Source: Paraburkholderia edwinii
GTDB taxonomy: Bacteria > Pseudomonadota > Gammaproteobacteria > Burkholderiales > Burkholderiaceae
Direction of reading: 5' to 3'
NCBI RefSeq assembly: GCF_019428685.1
Contig: NZ_CP080096.1
Coordinates: forward strand, 1,240,001-1,304,000
DNA length: 64,000 nucleotides
Shown here one piece after another: positions 35,332 to 45,183 of this stretch. The notes under the pieces are model-generated. The model was not told where the DNA came from, ran no database searches, and saw nothing but the letters and a program-made list of their open reading frames with translations. Positions within the stretch are counted from its first letter, which is position 1. Each line of letters opens with the position of its first letter. The translations under genes and the position numbers were made by a program.

Positions 35332-36243
35332 TCATCCGTGAAGCCATTGGGCAATTGCCGCACCGACAGAAGCGATCGTCGCATTCTGGTGCTTTCCATC
35401 GGACGGATCGCCGGTCAGATAGATCGAGATAAACAGCGGGCGGCTTTCTTCCGACGGCCAGACGACGGCCACGTCGTTTGTGGTTCCGTGTTCGCCTGCG
35501 CCGGTCTTGTCTCCGATTCGCCACTGCTGCGGCAGCCCCGCGCGCAGCCGCGTCCCGCCGGTTTTATTGCCGGCCAGCCAGCCGATCAGGCGGTCTCGCG
35601 ACGCGGGCTGTAGCGGGTCGCCTGTCACTAGTGCGCGCATATTCGACAGCATGGCGGCCGGCGATGTCGTATCGCGCGGATCGCCGGGGCGTGCTTCGTT
35701 AAGCTCAGGTTCGACCCGATCGAGGCGCGTGACGTGATCGCCGAGCAGGCGCGCATAGGCGGTGAGGGCCTCAGGCCCGCCGATGCTTGCCAGCATGAGA
35801 TTGCCGGCGGTGTTGTCGCTAAAGGTGATGGCCGCTTCGCAGATTTCCGCGAGTGTCATGCCTTGCGCACCGGACCTGTTTTGGGTAACCGGAGAATTCA
35901 CCACGACATCGTTCGGCTCGAAACGGATGCGGCGTTCCAGTCGATCGGTGCCGCTATCGACTCGTGAAAGCACCGCAGCGACCGCCAATAGCTTGAACGT
36001 GCTGCACATTGGAAAACGCTCGTGTGACCGGTAACCGGCGCGCTTGCCGGTCTGCGTGTCGATCACTGCAACGCCCAGCCGGCCCCCGCGGTCGGTCTCG
36101 ATGTGACGCAGCGCGACCGATAGTGCATCGGGTGCGTCGTTATCGCTTTGAGCGAACGCCCTCGACATCGGGAAAAGCGTCGGAAATAAACACGCCCCCG
36201 AAACAGCAAGAATTGCTTTTGCAACGCCGCGACGATCAGTCAT
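35332..36243 (-). CDS. Class A beta-lactamase
   Basis: 303 aa. All active-site elements are present: Ser81-x-x-Lys84 in CSTFK, Ser-Asp-Asn at 142-144, Glu178 in EPELN and Lys-Thr-Gly at 246-248. Cys80 precedes the catalytic Ser, as in PenA and CTX-M. No second Cys follows the KTG (GDKTGAGEHGTTND), so the disulphide of KPC/NMC-A carbapenemases is absent. The N-terminus has DRRGVAKAIL then SRAFA, possibly a Tat signal, as reported for Burkholderia PenA. No AmpR-like regulator is adjacent; the nearest LysR gene is of another type and converges. Confidence 0.93.
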   Translation of the reverse strand: MTDRRGVAKAILAVSGACLFPTLFPMSRAFAQSDNDAPDALSVALRHIETDRGGRLGVAVIDTQTGKRAGYRSHERFPMCSTFKLLAVAAVLSRVDSGTDRLERRIRFEPNDVVVNSPVTQNRSGAQGMTLAEICEAAITFSDNTAGNLMLASIGGPEALTAYARLLGDHVTRLDRVEPELNEARPGDPRDTTSPAAMLSNMRALVTGDPLQPASRDRLIGWLAGNKTGGTRLRAGLPQQWRIGDKTGAGEHGTTNDVAVVWPSEESRPLFISIYLTGDPSDGKHQNATIASVGAAIAQWLHG

Positions 36244-36485
36244 TCCATGTTCTCCTTATGTTTTCCTCATGTTCTTCTCAGGCAGGAGCGCTACTGTCGC
36301 TGTGGCTCGCCTGATCGACAAGCGATGAAAAATCGGGAGAGCCGATAGATAAACTTGGGCATCGATGCGCGCTGGGAAAAGTAAGCACTTCGCTCAAGCC
36401 CGGGTTTGGAAAACCCTAAGGCGATTGACTAAAGTTATCTTCATGCCCATTACCTCGCATGACGGCGTGCAAAGCGGAGGAGAGC

Positions 36486-37913
36486 ATGGCCGACCTTCAA
36501 CTCGACGTGAACCCGACCTTGCGCACCGTTGCGGATCTGCCGTGCCCGCGCGGTATGCCGATTCTGGGGAATCTCTTCCAGATGGCGCCGGCAAAATTGC
36601 ATCTGACCTTGGAGCAATGGGCGAAGCAATTCGGTTCGCCATACAGGGTCCAACTCGGCACGATCCCGGTGACGGTATGGACGCAGGCCGATCTGTTCCA
36701 GACCGTCATGCGCGAGCGGCCGCATCTGTATCGCCGGTTTGCGCCCATGGAATCCGTGATGGCCGAACTGGGCGGAAACGGCTTGTTTTCGGCGGAAGGC
36801 GCGGCCTGGGAACCGCAGCGCCGGCTCGTCATGCGAGCGCTTTCCTTTTCGAACATCAAGGGCTTCTTTCCGGCGCTGGAAGCGATTACCGGGCGTTTTC
36901 TCGTTCGACTGCAACAGGCCGAGAAGGAGCAACGAACGCTCGAGATGACGAAGGAACTCAAGCGCTATACGGTCGATGTGACAAGCACGCTCGCCTTCGG
37001 CGAGGACCCGCATACGCTCGAACGGGAACAAGGCATCATCCAGGAACAGCTTGCTCTCGTCACGCCCGCGCTGATGCGGCGCATCACCGCGATTTTTCCT
37101 TACTGGCACTACGTCACGCTTGCCGAGGACCGGCGGCTCGCGCGGGCCATGGTGGAAGTGCACAGTTATATCCGCAAGATGATCGAGCGGGCGCGCGAGC
37201 GCATGCGTGAGGCTCCCGATGCGCCGCCGCGCAACCTGCTTGAAGCCATGCTTGCCGCGCGCAACGAGCCCGATTCGAAAGTGACCGATGAACAGATTTC
37301 GGCGAACGTGCTGACGCTGCTCGTCGCGGGCGAGGACACGACGGCGAATGCGATTGCCTGGGCGCTGATGTACGTTGCCGCGGATACCCGGCTGCAGAAT
37401 CGCCTGTTCGAACAGGCGCGTATGGCGTTCGGCGAATCCGCAATCTGTCCGGACTACGACGCATTGAAGCATCTCGATCTGTGCGAGGCCGTATGCAACG
37501 AGGCGCTGCGCTTGCGGCCCGTTGCCGCGATCCAGACATTCGAGCCGCTGACCGATGTGTATATCGGCGGCGTCGCGATACCGGCGCGAACACGCATGCT
37601 GTTTCTGACGCGTCCGGCCACGCGCGACCCGCTGAACTTCGCGCACCCGGAAACGTTCGATCCCGACCGCTGGAAGCACCCGCGAGATCCATCGGAAGGC
37701 GCGCACGAACTGAAGGCGTACCTGACATTCGGAGCGGGTCCGCGCGTGTGCCCGGGCCGTTATCTCGCAGCGGTCGAGATGAGGCTCGTCATATCGATGC
37801 TGACGCGCCACTTCGAGATCGAACTCGCGATCGACCCCGCGAAGATTGAAGAAGTCTCGGCATTCACGATGGTGCCGAACACCATGCCGGTGCGGCTCAG
37901 GCCACGCGGCTGA
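36486..37913 (+). CDS. Cytochrome P450
   Basis: 475 aa, cytoplasmic, starting at the ATG behind GGAGGAGAGC. The I-helix oxygen-activating motif AGEDTT is at about 281-286, the K-helix ExxR in NEALRLRP, and the haem loop FGAGPRVCPG with Cys422 as ligand. Its look (LPCPRGMPILGNLFQM at the start, FDPDRW) is of the CYP4/CYP102-like class that hydroxylates fatty acids or terpenoids. No redox partner gene lies near. A large cyclase-domain gene follows after 46 bases on the same strand, probably in the same transcript. Confidence 0.92.
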   Translation: MADLQLDVNPTLRTVADLPCPRGMPILGNLFQMAPAKLHLTLEQWAKQFGSPYRVQLGTIPVTVWTQADLFQTVMRERPHLYRRFAPMESVMAELGGNGLFSAEGAAWEPQRRLVMRALSFSNIKGFFPALEAITGRFLVRLQQAEKEQRTLEMTKELKRYTVDVTSTLAFGEDPHTLEREQGIIQEQLALVTPALMRRITAIFPYWHYVTLAEDRRLARAMVEVHSYIRKMIERARERMREAPDAPPRNLLEAMLAARNEPDSKVTDEQISANVLTLLVAGEDTTANAIAWALMYVAADTRLQNRLFEQARMAFGESAICPDYDALKHLDLCEAVCNEALRLRPVAAIQTFEPLTDVYIGGVAIPARTRMLFLTRPATRDPLNFAHPETFDPDRWKHPRDPSEGAHELKAYLTFGAGPRVCPGRYLAAVEMRLVISMLTRHFEIELAIDPAKIEEVSAFTMVPNTMPVRLRPRG

Positions 37914-37959
37914 ATCGCGGCTGAATAACAGTTCGGAGACTTTCCCCGCAGGAGAGAAC

Positions 37960-40900
37960 GTGGACGTCGCCGCCTGGCTGCATAGCCTCGGAATGGAACA
38001 ATATGAGCGGGCGTTTCGCGAGAACGCGATCGACGAGCACGTGCTGCACAGCCTGACGGCCGACGATCTGAAAGAACTCGGTATCGCCTCGATCGGTCAT
38101 CGCCGCAAGCTACTCGATGCGCTGAGCGAATTGCGAACGCGGACGCAGGCATCGCGGCAGGCTACCACCCCGATACGATCCGCGCACGCCACAGCGACCC
38201 TCAGCGACACGAAGGCCGAACGACGGCAGGTCGCCGTGCTGTTTGCCGATCTGTGCGGCTTTACGGAGATGAGCCGCGAAGTCGACGCGGAGGACGTGCT
38301 CGCGATGCTCGATCGATACTTCGAGCAGACGGATCGCATTGTCGAGCAACATGGCGGCCATATCGACAAGCATGTTGGCGATTGCGTGATGGCTGTTTTC
38401 GGGGCGCCGCTTTCGCACGGGAACGATGTCGAACGCGCGTTGCGTGCGGCGCTTGCCATCCGCGACGCGATGCCGCGTTTATCGCGCACGCTGTCGCGTC
38501 CGCTCTCGGTGCATGTCGGTATTGCAGGCGGACAGGTCGTCGCGAGCGGCGCCGGCAGCGACGCGCATCGCGAGTACACCGTGACCGGCGAGACCGTGAA
38601 CCTCGCCTCGCGCCTCACCGACGCGGCCGGGCAAGGCGAGATCCTGATTTCGGAAGCCGTGTGGCGCGCGGTGGCCGATCGCGTCGACTGCGCGGAGCGT
38701 GGCGCGATTGTCGTCAAGGGTTTTGCGCAGGCGCTGCCGGCCTGGTGTCTTGCCGGGTTTCGGCACACTGGCCTGGGGCGGCCGTTTATCGGCCGTCGCG
38801 ATGAACTGCTCCAGTTCAGGGCCGTGCTCGAATCGTGTCGCGAGACCGGGCGCGGGCAGGTTGTGCAGGTGCGCGGCGAAGCCGGCATCGGTAAGACCCG
38901 TATTGTCGAGGAATTCCAGCGTGAGGCGAGCGAGCTGGGCTTCGCTTGCCATGGCGCCGTCGTGCTCGACTTCGGTGCAAGTACGGGACGGAATACGATT
39001 CGGTCGCTTGTGCGAAGTGTCCTTGCGCTCGACGATGCAAGCGATGCCGGCACGAGCGATGCCGCTGAAGATGCCGGCGCGGCCGCAATCGCGCATGCCA
39101 CTGCGCACGGCTTGATCGATGCCGGCGAGGCGCTCTTTCTAAGCGACCTGGCCGGTGTGCCGCAGACGGCCAGCGAACGGGCGGTCTATGAGGCGATGGA
39201 CAATGCAATGCGTGTCTCGGGCCGCGCGAACGTTTTGACGGGGCTCGTGCAACGAGCGAGCCGTATGCAGGCCCTTGTGCTGACCGTCGAGGACATTCAC
39301 TGGTCAGACGGATCGACACTCAGTGACCTTGCCCAAGTCGCCGCGACGGCGGCTCAGTGTCCGGCTGTTCTGCTGTTGACGACACGTGTCCAGGGCGACC
39401 CGCTCGATGAGATATGGCGCGCGGCGGCCGCTGCGCCGTATGCGCGTTTCGATGTCGGTCCGTTGAACGTCGGCGACGCGCGTCTGATGGCCGAATCGTT
39501 TCCTGGTGCGACGGCGGACCTTGCCGAACGCTGCATCGAACGCGCGTCGGGCAACCCGCTTTTCCTCGAACAGTTGCTCAGAAATGCGGAGGAGACGGCA
39601 GGAACGGGCGTGCCCGGATCGGTGCAAAGTCTCGTACAGGCGCGGCTGGACCGGCTCGATCCGGCAGACAAAACGGTGTTGCAGGCGGCCTCGGTACTGG
39701 GGCAGCGTTTTGAAAAAGACGCGGTCGTTCACCTGCTCGATGGCGCCGACGCGAAGTTGGAGAGCCTCGTAGAAAGCCTTTTGCTGCGGCATCAAGGCAG
39801 TGGATTTCTGTTTCACCACGCGCTGATTCGCGATGCGATCTATGACGGACTGCTCAACAGCCGGCGCCGCGAGTTGCATCGCCGCGCGGCACACTGGTAT
39901 AGCGAGCGCGACCTCGTGCTGCGCGCCGAACATCTGGATCGCGCGGCGGACGCCGATGCGGTCCGCGCCTATTGCGACGCGGCACGTTCGCTGGCGGCCG
40001 GATACCGCTATGAATTCGCGCTTCGTCTCGTCGATCGAGGGCTGCAACTCGCGGCGCCCGCCGACGCCGAGCGCGTCGCGCTCGAGTGCCTGCGTGGCAA
40101 CATCCTGTATGACATGGGCGACATGACACAGGCGCTCGGCGCTTTCGAAACGGCGCTCGACTCCGCGACCACGGACACCGAGCGATGCCACGCATGGATC
40201 GGGTGCGCCACGGTGAAGCGCGTGATCGACCATCTCGATAGCGCATGGACCGATCTGGACCATGCGCAGGCCGCAGCCACCGCTGCAGGCCTGCTGCGCG
40301 AAGAGGCCCGCATCCATTTCCTGCGCGGCAATCTGTGTTTCCCGCGCGCCGATAGCGACGGATGCCTGCGCGAACACCAGCGCGCCCTTGCACTCGCGCG
40401 CGAGACGCACGACCACGAACAGGAGGCGGCCGCGCTGGGCGGCGTCGGCGATGCCGAGTACATGCGCGGCCACATGATGAGCGCCTACGATGCTTTCTGC
40501 CGCTGCATCCGGTTGTGTCAGCGGCATGGCTTCGGACGCATCGAGGTCGCCAATCGGCCGATGCGCGCGATCACTGCATGGCTGGTCGGCAAGGTCAGAG
40601 CGGGACTCGACGACGCGCTCGCGAGCGTTGCCGCCGCGGAAAAGGTCGGCCATCGCCGCGCGCTTGCCATCGCGCATCACTCCGCCTACAACTGCCTGCA
40701 CGATCTTGCCGAATGGGATCGCGCTATGGAGCATGTCGGCCCGGCGTTGCAGTGTGCACTCGAGCTTGGAGCAAGGCGCTTCGAAGGCGAAGCGCTGCTG
40801 TTTCGCGCGGAGTTGCACCGCGCGGCGGGGCGCCGCCGCGAGGCGCTCGACGACATTGAAAAAGCGCTGGCGATCAGCCGGGAGACCGGTATGGCTTATC

Positions 40901-41307
40901 TTGGCGCGTCATGCCTCGGCATCCTGGCGAACACCACAGACAACGTCGCCGTCTTCGAAGCAGCGCTCGCCGAAGGGGAAGCGGTGCTTGCCGCCGGAGC
41001 GGTGAGCCATAACTACTATCTGTTTCGACGCGATGCGATCGACGCATGCATCGATCGGGGGTTGTGGGATGCGGCCGAGGCCCATGCCGTGGCGCTCGAC
41101 GAATACGCTTGCCGCGAGCTTTCGCCCTTCGCGGTCTTTGTGGCGGCGCGGGCACGCGCGCTTATCGCATATGGAAAGGGTGTCCGGGATGCGGCACTGC
41201 TGGCCGAACTGGAAAAGCTCAGGGAAGAGGGCAATAACCTCGGGTTCGTCTACGCGCTTCCGACCATCGATGCGGCAATTGCAGGCGAGACCATCAAAAC
41301 CGGATGA
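37960..41307 (+). CDS. SAM-adenylate/guanylate cyclase-ATPase-TPR protein
   Basis: 1115 aa from a GTG at 37960 with CAGGAGAG upstream. Domains in order: SAM (about 1-64), class III nucleotide cyclase (about 88-265), AAA/STAND-type ATPase (about 280-640) and a TPR-rich C-terminal half. In the cyclase both metal Asp (97 in FADLCGFT, 141 in KHVGDCVMA), an adenylate-type Lys137 and the Asn214/Arg218 pair (NLASR) are kept, so it is probably active and makes cAMP. Walker A is GEAGIGKT at 306-313 and Walker B VLTVEDIHWSD. It follows the P450 gene and converges with a SulP protein that carries a cyclic-nucleotide domain. Confidence 0.88.
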   Translation: MDVAAWLHSLGMEQYERAFRENAIDEHVLHSLTADDLKELGIASIGHRRKLLDALSELRTRTQASRQATTPIRSAHATATLSDTKAERRQVAVLFADLCGFTEMSREVDAEDVLAMLDRYFEQTDRIVEQHGGHIDKHVGDCVMAVFGAPLSHGNDVERALRAALAIRDAMPRLSRTLSRPLSVHVGIAGGQVVASGAGSDAHREYTVTGETVNLASRLTDAAGQGEILISEAVWRAVADRVDCAERGAIVVKGFAQALPAWCLAGFRHTGLGRPFIGRRDELLQFRAVLESCRETGRGQVVQVRGEAGIGKTRIVEEFQREASELGFACHGAVVLDFGASTGRNTIRSLVRSVLALDDASDAGTSDAAEDAGAAAIAHATAHGLIDAGEALFLSDLAGVPQTASERAVYEAMDNAMRVSGRANVLTGLVQRASRMQALVLTVEDIHWSDGSTLSDLAQVAATAAQCPAVLLLTTRVQGDPLDEIWRAAAAAPYARFDVGPLNVGDARLMAESFPGATADLAERCIERASGNPLFLEQLLRNAEETAGTGVPGSVQSLVQARLDRLDPADKTVLQAASVLGQRFEKDAVVHLLDGADAKLESLVESLLLRHQGSGFLFHHALIRDAIYDGLLNSRRRELHRRAAHWYSERDLVLRAEHLDRAADADAVRAYCDAARSLAAGYRYEFALRLVDRGLQLAAPADAERVALECLRGNILYDMGDMTQALGAFETALDSATTDTERCHAWIGCATVKRVIDHLDSAWTDLDHAQAAATAAGLLREEARIHFLRGNLCFPRADSDGCLREHQRALALARETHDHEQEAAALGGVGDAEYMRGHMMSAYDAFCRCIRLCQRHGFGRIEVANRPMRAITAWLVGKVRAGLDDALASVAAAEKVGHRRALAIAHHSAYNCLHDLAEWDRAMEHVGPALQCALELGARRFEGEALLFRAELHRAAGRRREALDDIEKALAISRETGMAYLGASCLGILANTTDNVAVFEAALAEGEAVLAAGAVSHNYYLFRRDAIDACIDRGLWDAAEAHAVALDEYACRELSPFAVFVAARARALIAYGKGVRDAALLAELEKLREEGNNLGFVYALPTIDAAIAGETIKTG

Positions 41308-41334
41308 AATCGGCGCCGCTGGAAATCGCACCGA

Positions 41335-43572
41335 TCAGTACGCGGCCCGCAACGCCTCATTCGCAACGGCCAGCCGCGCAGCAATCGACTTGATCAAAAA
41401 ACGGTGAAATTGCTGGGCAGCGACGGGGTCTTCGCGCTCGAGCGCAAGCAATGTCGGCAGTGCAAGCCGTCGAACGCGCGTCGGCGCCTCGGCGATGACA
41501 TCGGCACTGCGGGGCGTCTGCATGTAGACGGCCATTTCGCCGACTACGGTTCCGGGGCCGAATGAACGCAAGCGCACAAGCCGGCCGTCCGGCAATGGCA
41601 ACGAAACCGCCACGCGCCCGCGTTCGACGATATAGAGCGCGTCTCCCGGTTCGCCACGCAGAAACAACGGTTGGCCTGCATCGAGATCGCGCACTTCGAG
41701 ACAGGCCGACAGCTTTTCCAGTGCAGGCGCCGTGAAATGCGCCTTGAGCGTCACGTAGAAATCCTGATCGTCTGCATCGTGCGTACTCGCACCCGATTCG
41801 AGCAATTGGTCTTCGATCCATTCGAGCCCCGCATCGAGCGTCGCGAATTCGTGAATTCGCAGATTGAGCGTGCCTGACCGTGTGAGCAGGCTGCGCGAGC
41901 GCGCCGGTAGTGAAGTCAGCACGAGGTCCGCACCCGACGACGCGCATAGCTGCCTCAACTTCACGAATGCAATCGATACCGACGCATCCATGCCATTGGT
42001 CGCCGCGAAATCGAGCACGACATAGCGAACCGGGAGCGCGCCGTGCGTATCGAGCCGCTCGCGCACGCGCTGCAGAAGCGAATTCGCGGTGCCGAAGAAC
42101 AGAAAGCCTTGCAGACACATACCGCACAGCTGTGCGCCGCGTTCGCGCAGCCGTGTCGTGGCCTCGATGCTGCGTTCGACGGTCGAGGTCCGCGTGGCCG
42201 CATCGAACTCCGAGCGCACGCAACTGACGCGTCCGTACAGCAGCGCGAACATCACGCATGCCGCGACGATGCCGGCTACCACGCCGGCAATCACGCCATA
42301 AAAGGCGATAACGGCGAGGATGCCGGGCACGAGCGCGTACTCGTACCAGTTAAGCCGTGCGTACGCGCCCACGAGCCAGTGCAGCAGCAGACGCAAGCCC
42401 ATGAAAAGTTGCAACCCGACCAGCACGGGCACAGGAAAAAGCGCCACGAGATCGGGCAAAGCAGCCAGCGCCACCAGACACGCGACGGCGGCGAACACGG
42501 CCGCCAAACGGCTCGTCGCGCCGGCGCGCGAGTTGAGCATCGAGCGGTTGTACGACTGGTAGCCGACCATGCCGCCCAACAGGCCACTCGCAATATTGGC
42601 CAGCCCCGCGGCCCGCATTTCGCGATTGAGGTCGACGTTTTCGCCGGTCGCCGCGCCGATCGCTGTCGAGTTCATCAGGATCGTGATCGCCGATGCGGAC
42701 GTGACGACCAGTGTTTCGGGGAGATGCGCGGTGATCGCGGGCCAGTCGATTGCACCGCGCGCAAATGATGAGGGCAGTTCGAAGTGAGGAATCAGATGCA
42801 GCCTGACACGCGGCATCAGCAGGCCCATGTTGCGCGCATCGTCGATCGACAGGCCGGCGAGCGCGAGCAACACGTAAAACAGCGCGATGCCGCACACGAG
42901 CACCAGCGGCAGCGCGGCGATGTGCTGGCGGCCTGGTGTTGGGACTGTCATCAGAACGGTCGTCAGCGCGCCGACGAAAAGCGCGGGCACCCACGCGAGC
43001 CAGGACAGATGCGTAAGCAATGCGAGATTCTGCCAGTGCGGCGTTTCGCCGGTCAGCACACGAAAAGCGCCCGCCAGCAGCAGAAAGCCCGTGCCCGCCA
43101 GAAATCCTCCGACGACGGGATAGGGCAGGAACTGCAGCGAGCGGCTTCGTTTTGACGAGCCGATCGCGTACAGCACGATGCCCGTCAACACGGAGCACAA
43201 CGCAATCGCGATCAGTACGGTGAGCAGGGCGGTTTGCGGCGATCCGCCGTCGGCGCGCACGCTGCTCGCCACGCCCGCGGCGACACCCGCGAGAAACGCG
43301 GTGGCGTTGCTGTCCGGTCCGGCGATGTTCAGGCGCATCGAACTGGTCAGTGCAATGACCAGCGCGGTGACGATGCAGCTGACGAGTGCGGTGGGAACGC
43401 CGAGTTGGGCATAGTGCGCCAGGTCGGCGCTGAAGATCAGCGTGCCGAGACTCATCGCGTAGCACAGCATGACGAGCGCGGACACGCCGCCCGCGGTCAG
43501 GTCGCCGAGCAAGCCTGCGACCCGCAGGCTTTTGACCCATTCGGAGCGAGAACCTGTGGCACCGGGCTTCAC
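41335..43572 (-). CDS. SulP anion transporter with STAS and cyclic-nucleotide-binding domains
   Basis: 745 aa from a GTG at 43572 preceded by GGGAGAAC. The SulP membrane part takes residues 15-440 (FSADLAHYAQLGVPTALVS, NIAGPDSNATAFLAGVAAG, and GGMVGYQSYNRSMLNSRAGA). A STAS domain lies at about 470-590 and a cNMP-binding domain at about 610-730. The phosphate-binding cassette VVGEMAVYMQTPRSADVIAE keeps the Glu and Arg that bind cyclic nucleotides. The likely cargo is sulphate, bicarbonate or an organic anion. It ends 27 bases from the end of the cyclase gene, so nucleotide made next door may gate transport. Confidence 0.9.
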   Translation of the reverse strand: MKPGATGSRSEWVKSLRVAGLLGDLTAGGVSALVMLCYAMSLGTLIFSADLAHYAQLGVPTALVSCIVTALVIALTSSMRLNIAGPDSNATAFLAGVAAGVASSVRADGGSPQTALLTVLIAIALCSVLTGIVLYAIGSSKRSRSLQFLPYPVVGGFLAGTGFLLLAGAFRVLTGETPHWQNLALLTHLSWLAWVPALFVGALTTVLMTVPTPGRQHIAALPLVLVCGIALFYVLLALAGLSIDDARNMGLLMPRVRLHLIPHFELPSSFARGAIDWPAITAHLPETLVVTSASAITILMNSTAIGAATGENVDLNREMRAAGLANIASGLLGGMVGYQSYNRSMLNSRAGATSRLAAVFAAVACLVALAALPDLVALFPVPVLVGLQLFMGLRLLLHWLVGAYARLNWYEYALVPGILAVIAFYGVIAGVVAGIVAACVMFALLYGRVSCVRSEFDAATRTSTVERSIEATTRLRERGAQLCGMCLQGFLFFGTANSLLQRVRERLDTHGALPVRYVVLDFAATNGMDASVSIAFVKLRQLCASSGADLVLTSLPARSRSLLTRSGTLNLRIHEFATLDAGLEWIEDQLLESGASTHDADDQDFYVTLKAHFTAPALEKLSACLEVRDLDAGQPLFLRGEPGDALYIVERGRVAVSLPLPDGRLVRLRSFGPGTVVGEMAVYMQTPRSADVIAEAPTRVRRLALPTLLALEREDPVAAQQFHRFLIKSIAARLAVANEALRAAY

Positions 43573-44012
43573 TGCGTTCTCCCATCATGCGCGGAACCTG
43601 ACGCATATCGACGGTTTCTACCGTGTCCAGTATTTACCGTGTCTCGCGCGCCTGTCAAACGGCGTACGCCGGTTACTGCTGTAAGCGCACGGCGAGGTAC
43701 GCGCGCAATTGAACTCAGTCTCTTTTCGCCTGCCGTATCAACCTGAATGCCGGCACGGCCTGACGATAATCCATACGCAGGTCAATTCTGTTATTCCTTG
43801 CAATCAATGCATCGGAAAATAATGAAGAAAATTCACGATAAACATAATTCGGGAGCCTAAGTACATTCAGTTTTGGGGCATGCTTTTTTGACAAAAAAGG
43901 GCGTCCGCATAGCGCCGATATAAACCCGAAAGTTAAATTACACGCCTCTGTCGTACAGCTGGCCGATTCACTCGAGTTGGCTTTCGACTGTCAATCAAAT
44001 GAGAGGAGAGAA
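43573..44012. other. Intergenic region between SulP and porin, with A/T palindrome
   Basis: A 440-base stretch upstream of the porin. 43780-43900 is AT-rich and contains CTTTTTT-GAC-AAAAAAG at 43883-43899, a perfect dyad that includes a TTGACA. A TATAAA lies at 43919-43924 but is too far from it for one promoter. No gene is supported. The dyad may be a terminator-like or operator element of the porin promoter. Confidence 0.4.
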
Positions 44013-45155
44013 ATGAAACGGGGTTTGTATTTTATTGCCTGTTCAGGCGTGTTCGCCGCGCAGCTCGCGCATGCACAAAGCTCAGTGACGCTGTATGGCC
44101 TGCTCGATGCAGGGCTTCAATACACGAATAACGCCAATGGCGGATCGCTCTTCAGACAGAGCACCGGCAATATCAACGGCGACCGCTTCGGCATGCGCGG
44201 CAACGAAGATCTCGGCGGCGGCCTCGGTGCGATTTTCGTACTTGAAGGCGGATTCAACATCAACAACGGAAAATCGGCGCAGGACGGGCGATTGTTCGGC
44301 CGCCAGGCGTACGTCGGTCTGCACAGCGAGGCATACGGTCTGGTTTCGCTTGGCCGTCAGTACGACGCGCTGACCGACACGCTGATTCCACTTTCGGCCA
44401 CGTCGATCAACTTCGGCGATACCGCGTTTGCTCACCCGTTCGACAACGACGACATGATTCACTCATATCGTTTAAGCAACACAGTGAAGTACACGAGTCC
44501 GGTTTACGGCGGGTTGAAGTTCGAGGCCCAGTACGCGTTCTCCAATAGCGTGGACTTTGCGGTGAACCGCGCATACAGTGCGGGCCTCGCGTATAGCAAG
44601 GGGCCATTGAATGCCGGTATCGCGTACTTTCAACTGAACGGCACGAAAAACACCACGATCAGCAGCCCCGGCGCGCTCGACGCCAACGAAACGCAGGCGA
44701 ACAATACGGCTGGCTTCGTGCTGGGCGCCGATGTGCAGCGGATCGCCGGCGCGGGCGTGAACTACGAAATCGGCAAGGCGAAGGTTGGCTTCGTCTATAC
44801 GCACACGCAGTTCCAGGGCTCGACGTCGTTCGGTTCACAGAACGGAACGGTGCGCTTCGATAACTACGAACTCAACGGCAAATACTTCGTGCTGCCGCAG
44901 CTCACGGTCGGCGCCGAATACGTCTTTACGAATGGCCATGTGACGAACACTTCGACATTCGGGTCGTCGCCGAAGTGGAATCAGGTCGGCTTGCAAACCG
45001 TGTACAGCTTTTCGAAGCGTACCGATGTATATCTCGAGGGCGTCTATCAGCACGTGAGCGGCCGTAATTTCAGCGCTTTCGTCTATAACTCGGGCGGGGC
45101 CTCGTCGACCAACAATCAGATCGTCGGCATGATGGGGATGCGCACGCGCTTTTAA
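44013..45155 (+). CDS. General porin, OmpC/Gram-negative porin type
   Basis: 380 aa with GAGAGGAGAG before the ATG. The signal ends AQLAHA and the mature start is QSSVTLYGLLDAGLQY. FGMRGNEDLGGGLGAIF, LFGRQAYVGL and the terminal Phe (MGMRTRF) mark the trimeric porin family. It is only distantly like the porin at 11417. It converges with an AraC regulator across a strong hairpin. The permeating solute is unknown. Confidence 0.92.
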   Translation: MKRGLYFIACSGVFAAQLAHAQSSVTLYGLLDAGLQYTNNANGGSLFRQSTGNINGDRFGMRGNEDLGGGLGAIFVLEGGFNINNGKSAQDGRLFGRQAYVGLHSEAYGLVSLGRQYDALTDTLIPLSATSINFGDTAFAHPFDNDDMIHSYRLSNTVKYTSPVYGGLKFEAQYAFSNSVDFAVNRAYSAGLAYSKGPLNAGIAYFQLNGTKNTTISSPGALDANETQANNTAGFVLGADVQRIAGAGVNYEIGKAKVGFVYTHTQFQGSTSFGSQNGTVRFDNYELNGKYFVLPQLTVGAEYVFTNGHVTNTSTFGSSPKWNQVGLQTVYSFSKRTDVYLEGVYQHVSGRNFSAFVYNSGGASSTNNQIVGMMGMRTRF

Positions 45156-45183
45156 TGATGCGCCGGGCGGCGAAGCATGAGCG

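Noticed and set aside
36450..37811. Leftward open frame of 453 codons opposite the P450 gene
   Set aside because: The P450 motifs on the plus strand are decisive. The antisense product is basic and featureless.
39304..40818. Leftward open frame of 504 codons opposite the cyclase-ATPase gene
   Set aside because: No recognisable domain. The plus-strand frame holds continuous ATPase and TPR sequence.
43883..43899. CTTTTTT-GAC-AAAAAAG as a Rho-independent terminator of the SulP gene
   Set aside because: The SulP gene runs leftward away from it, and the stem is only A-T pairs, so a terminator is unlikely.
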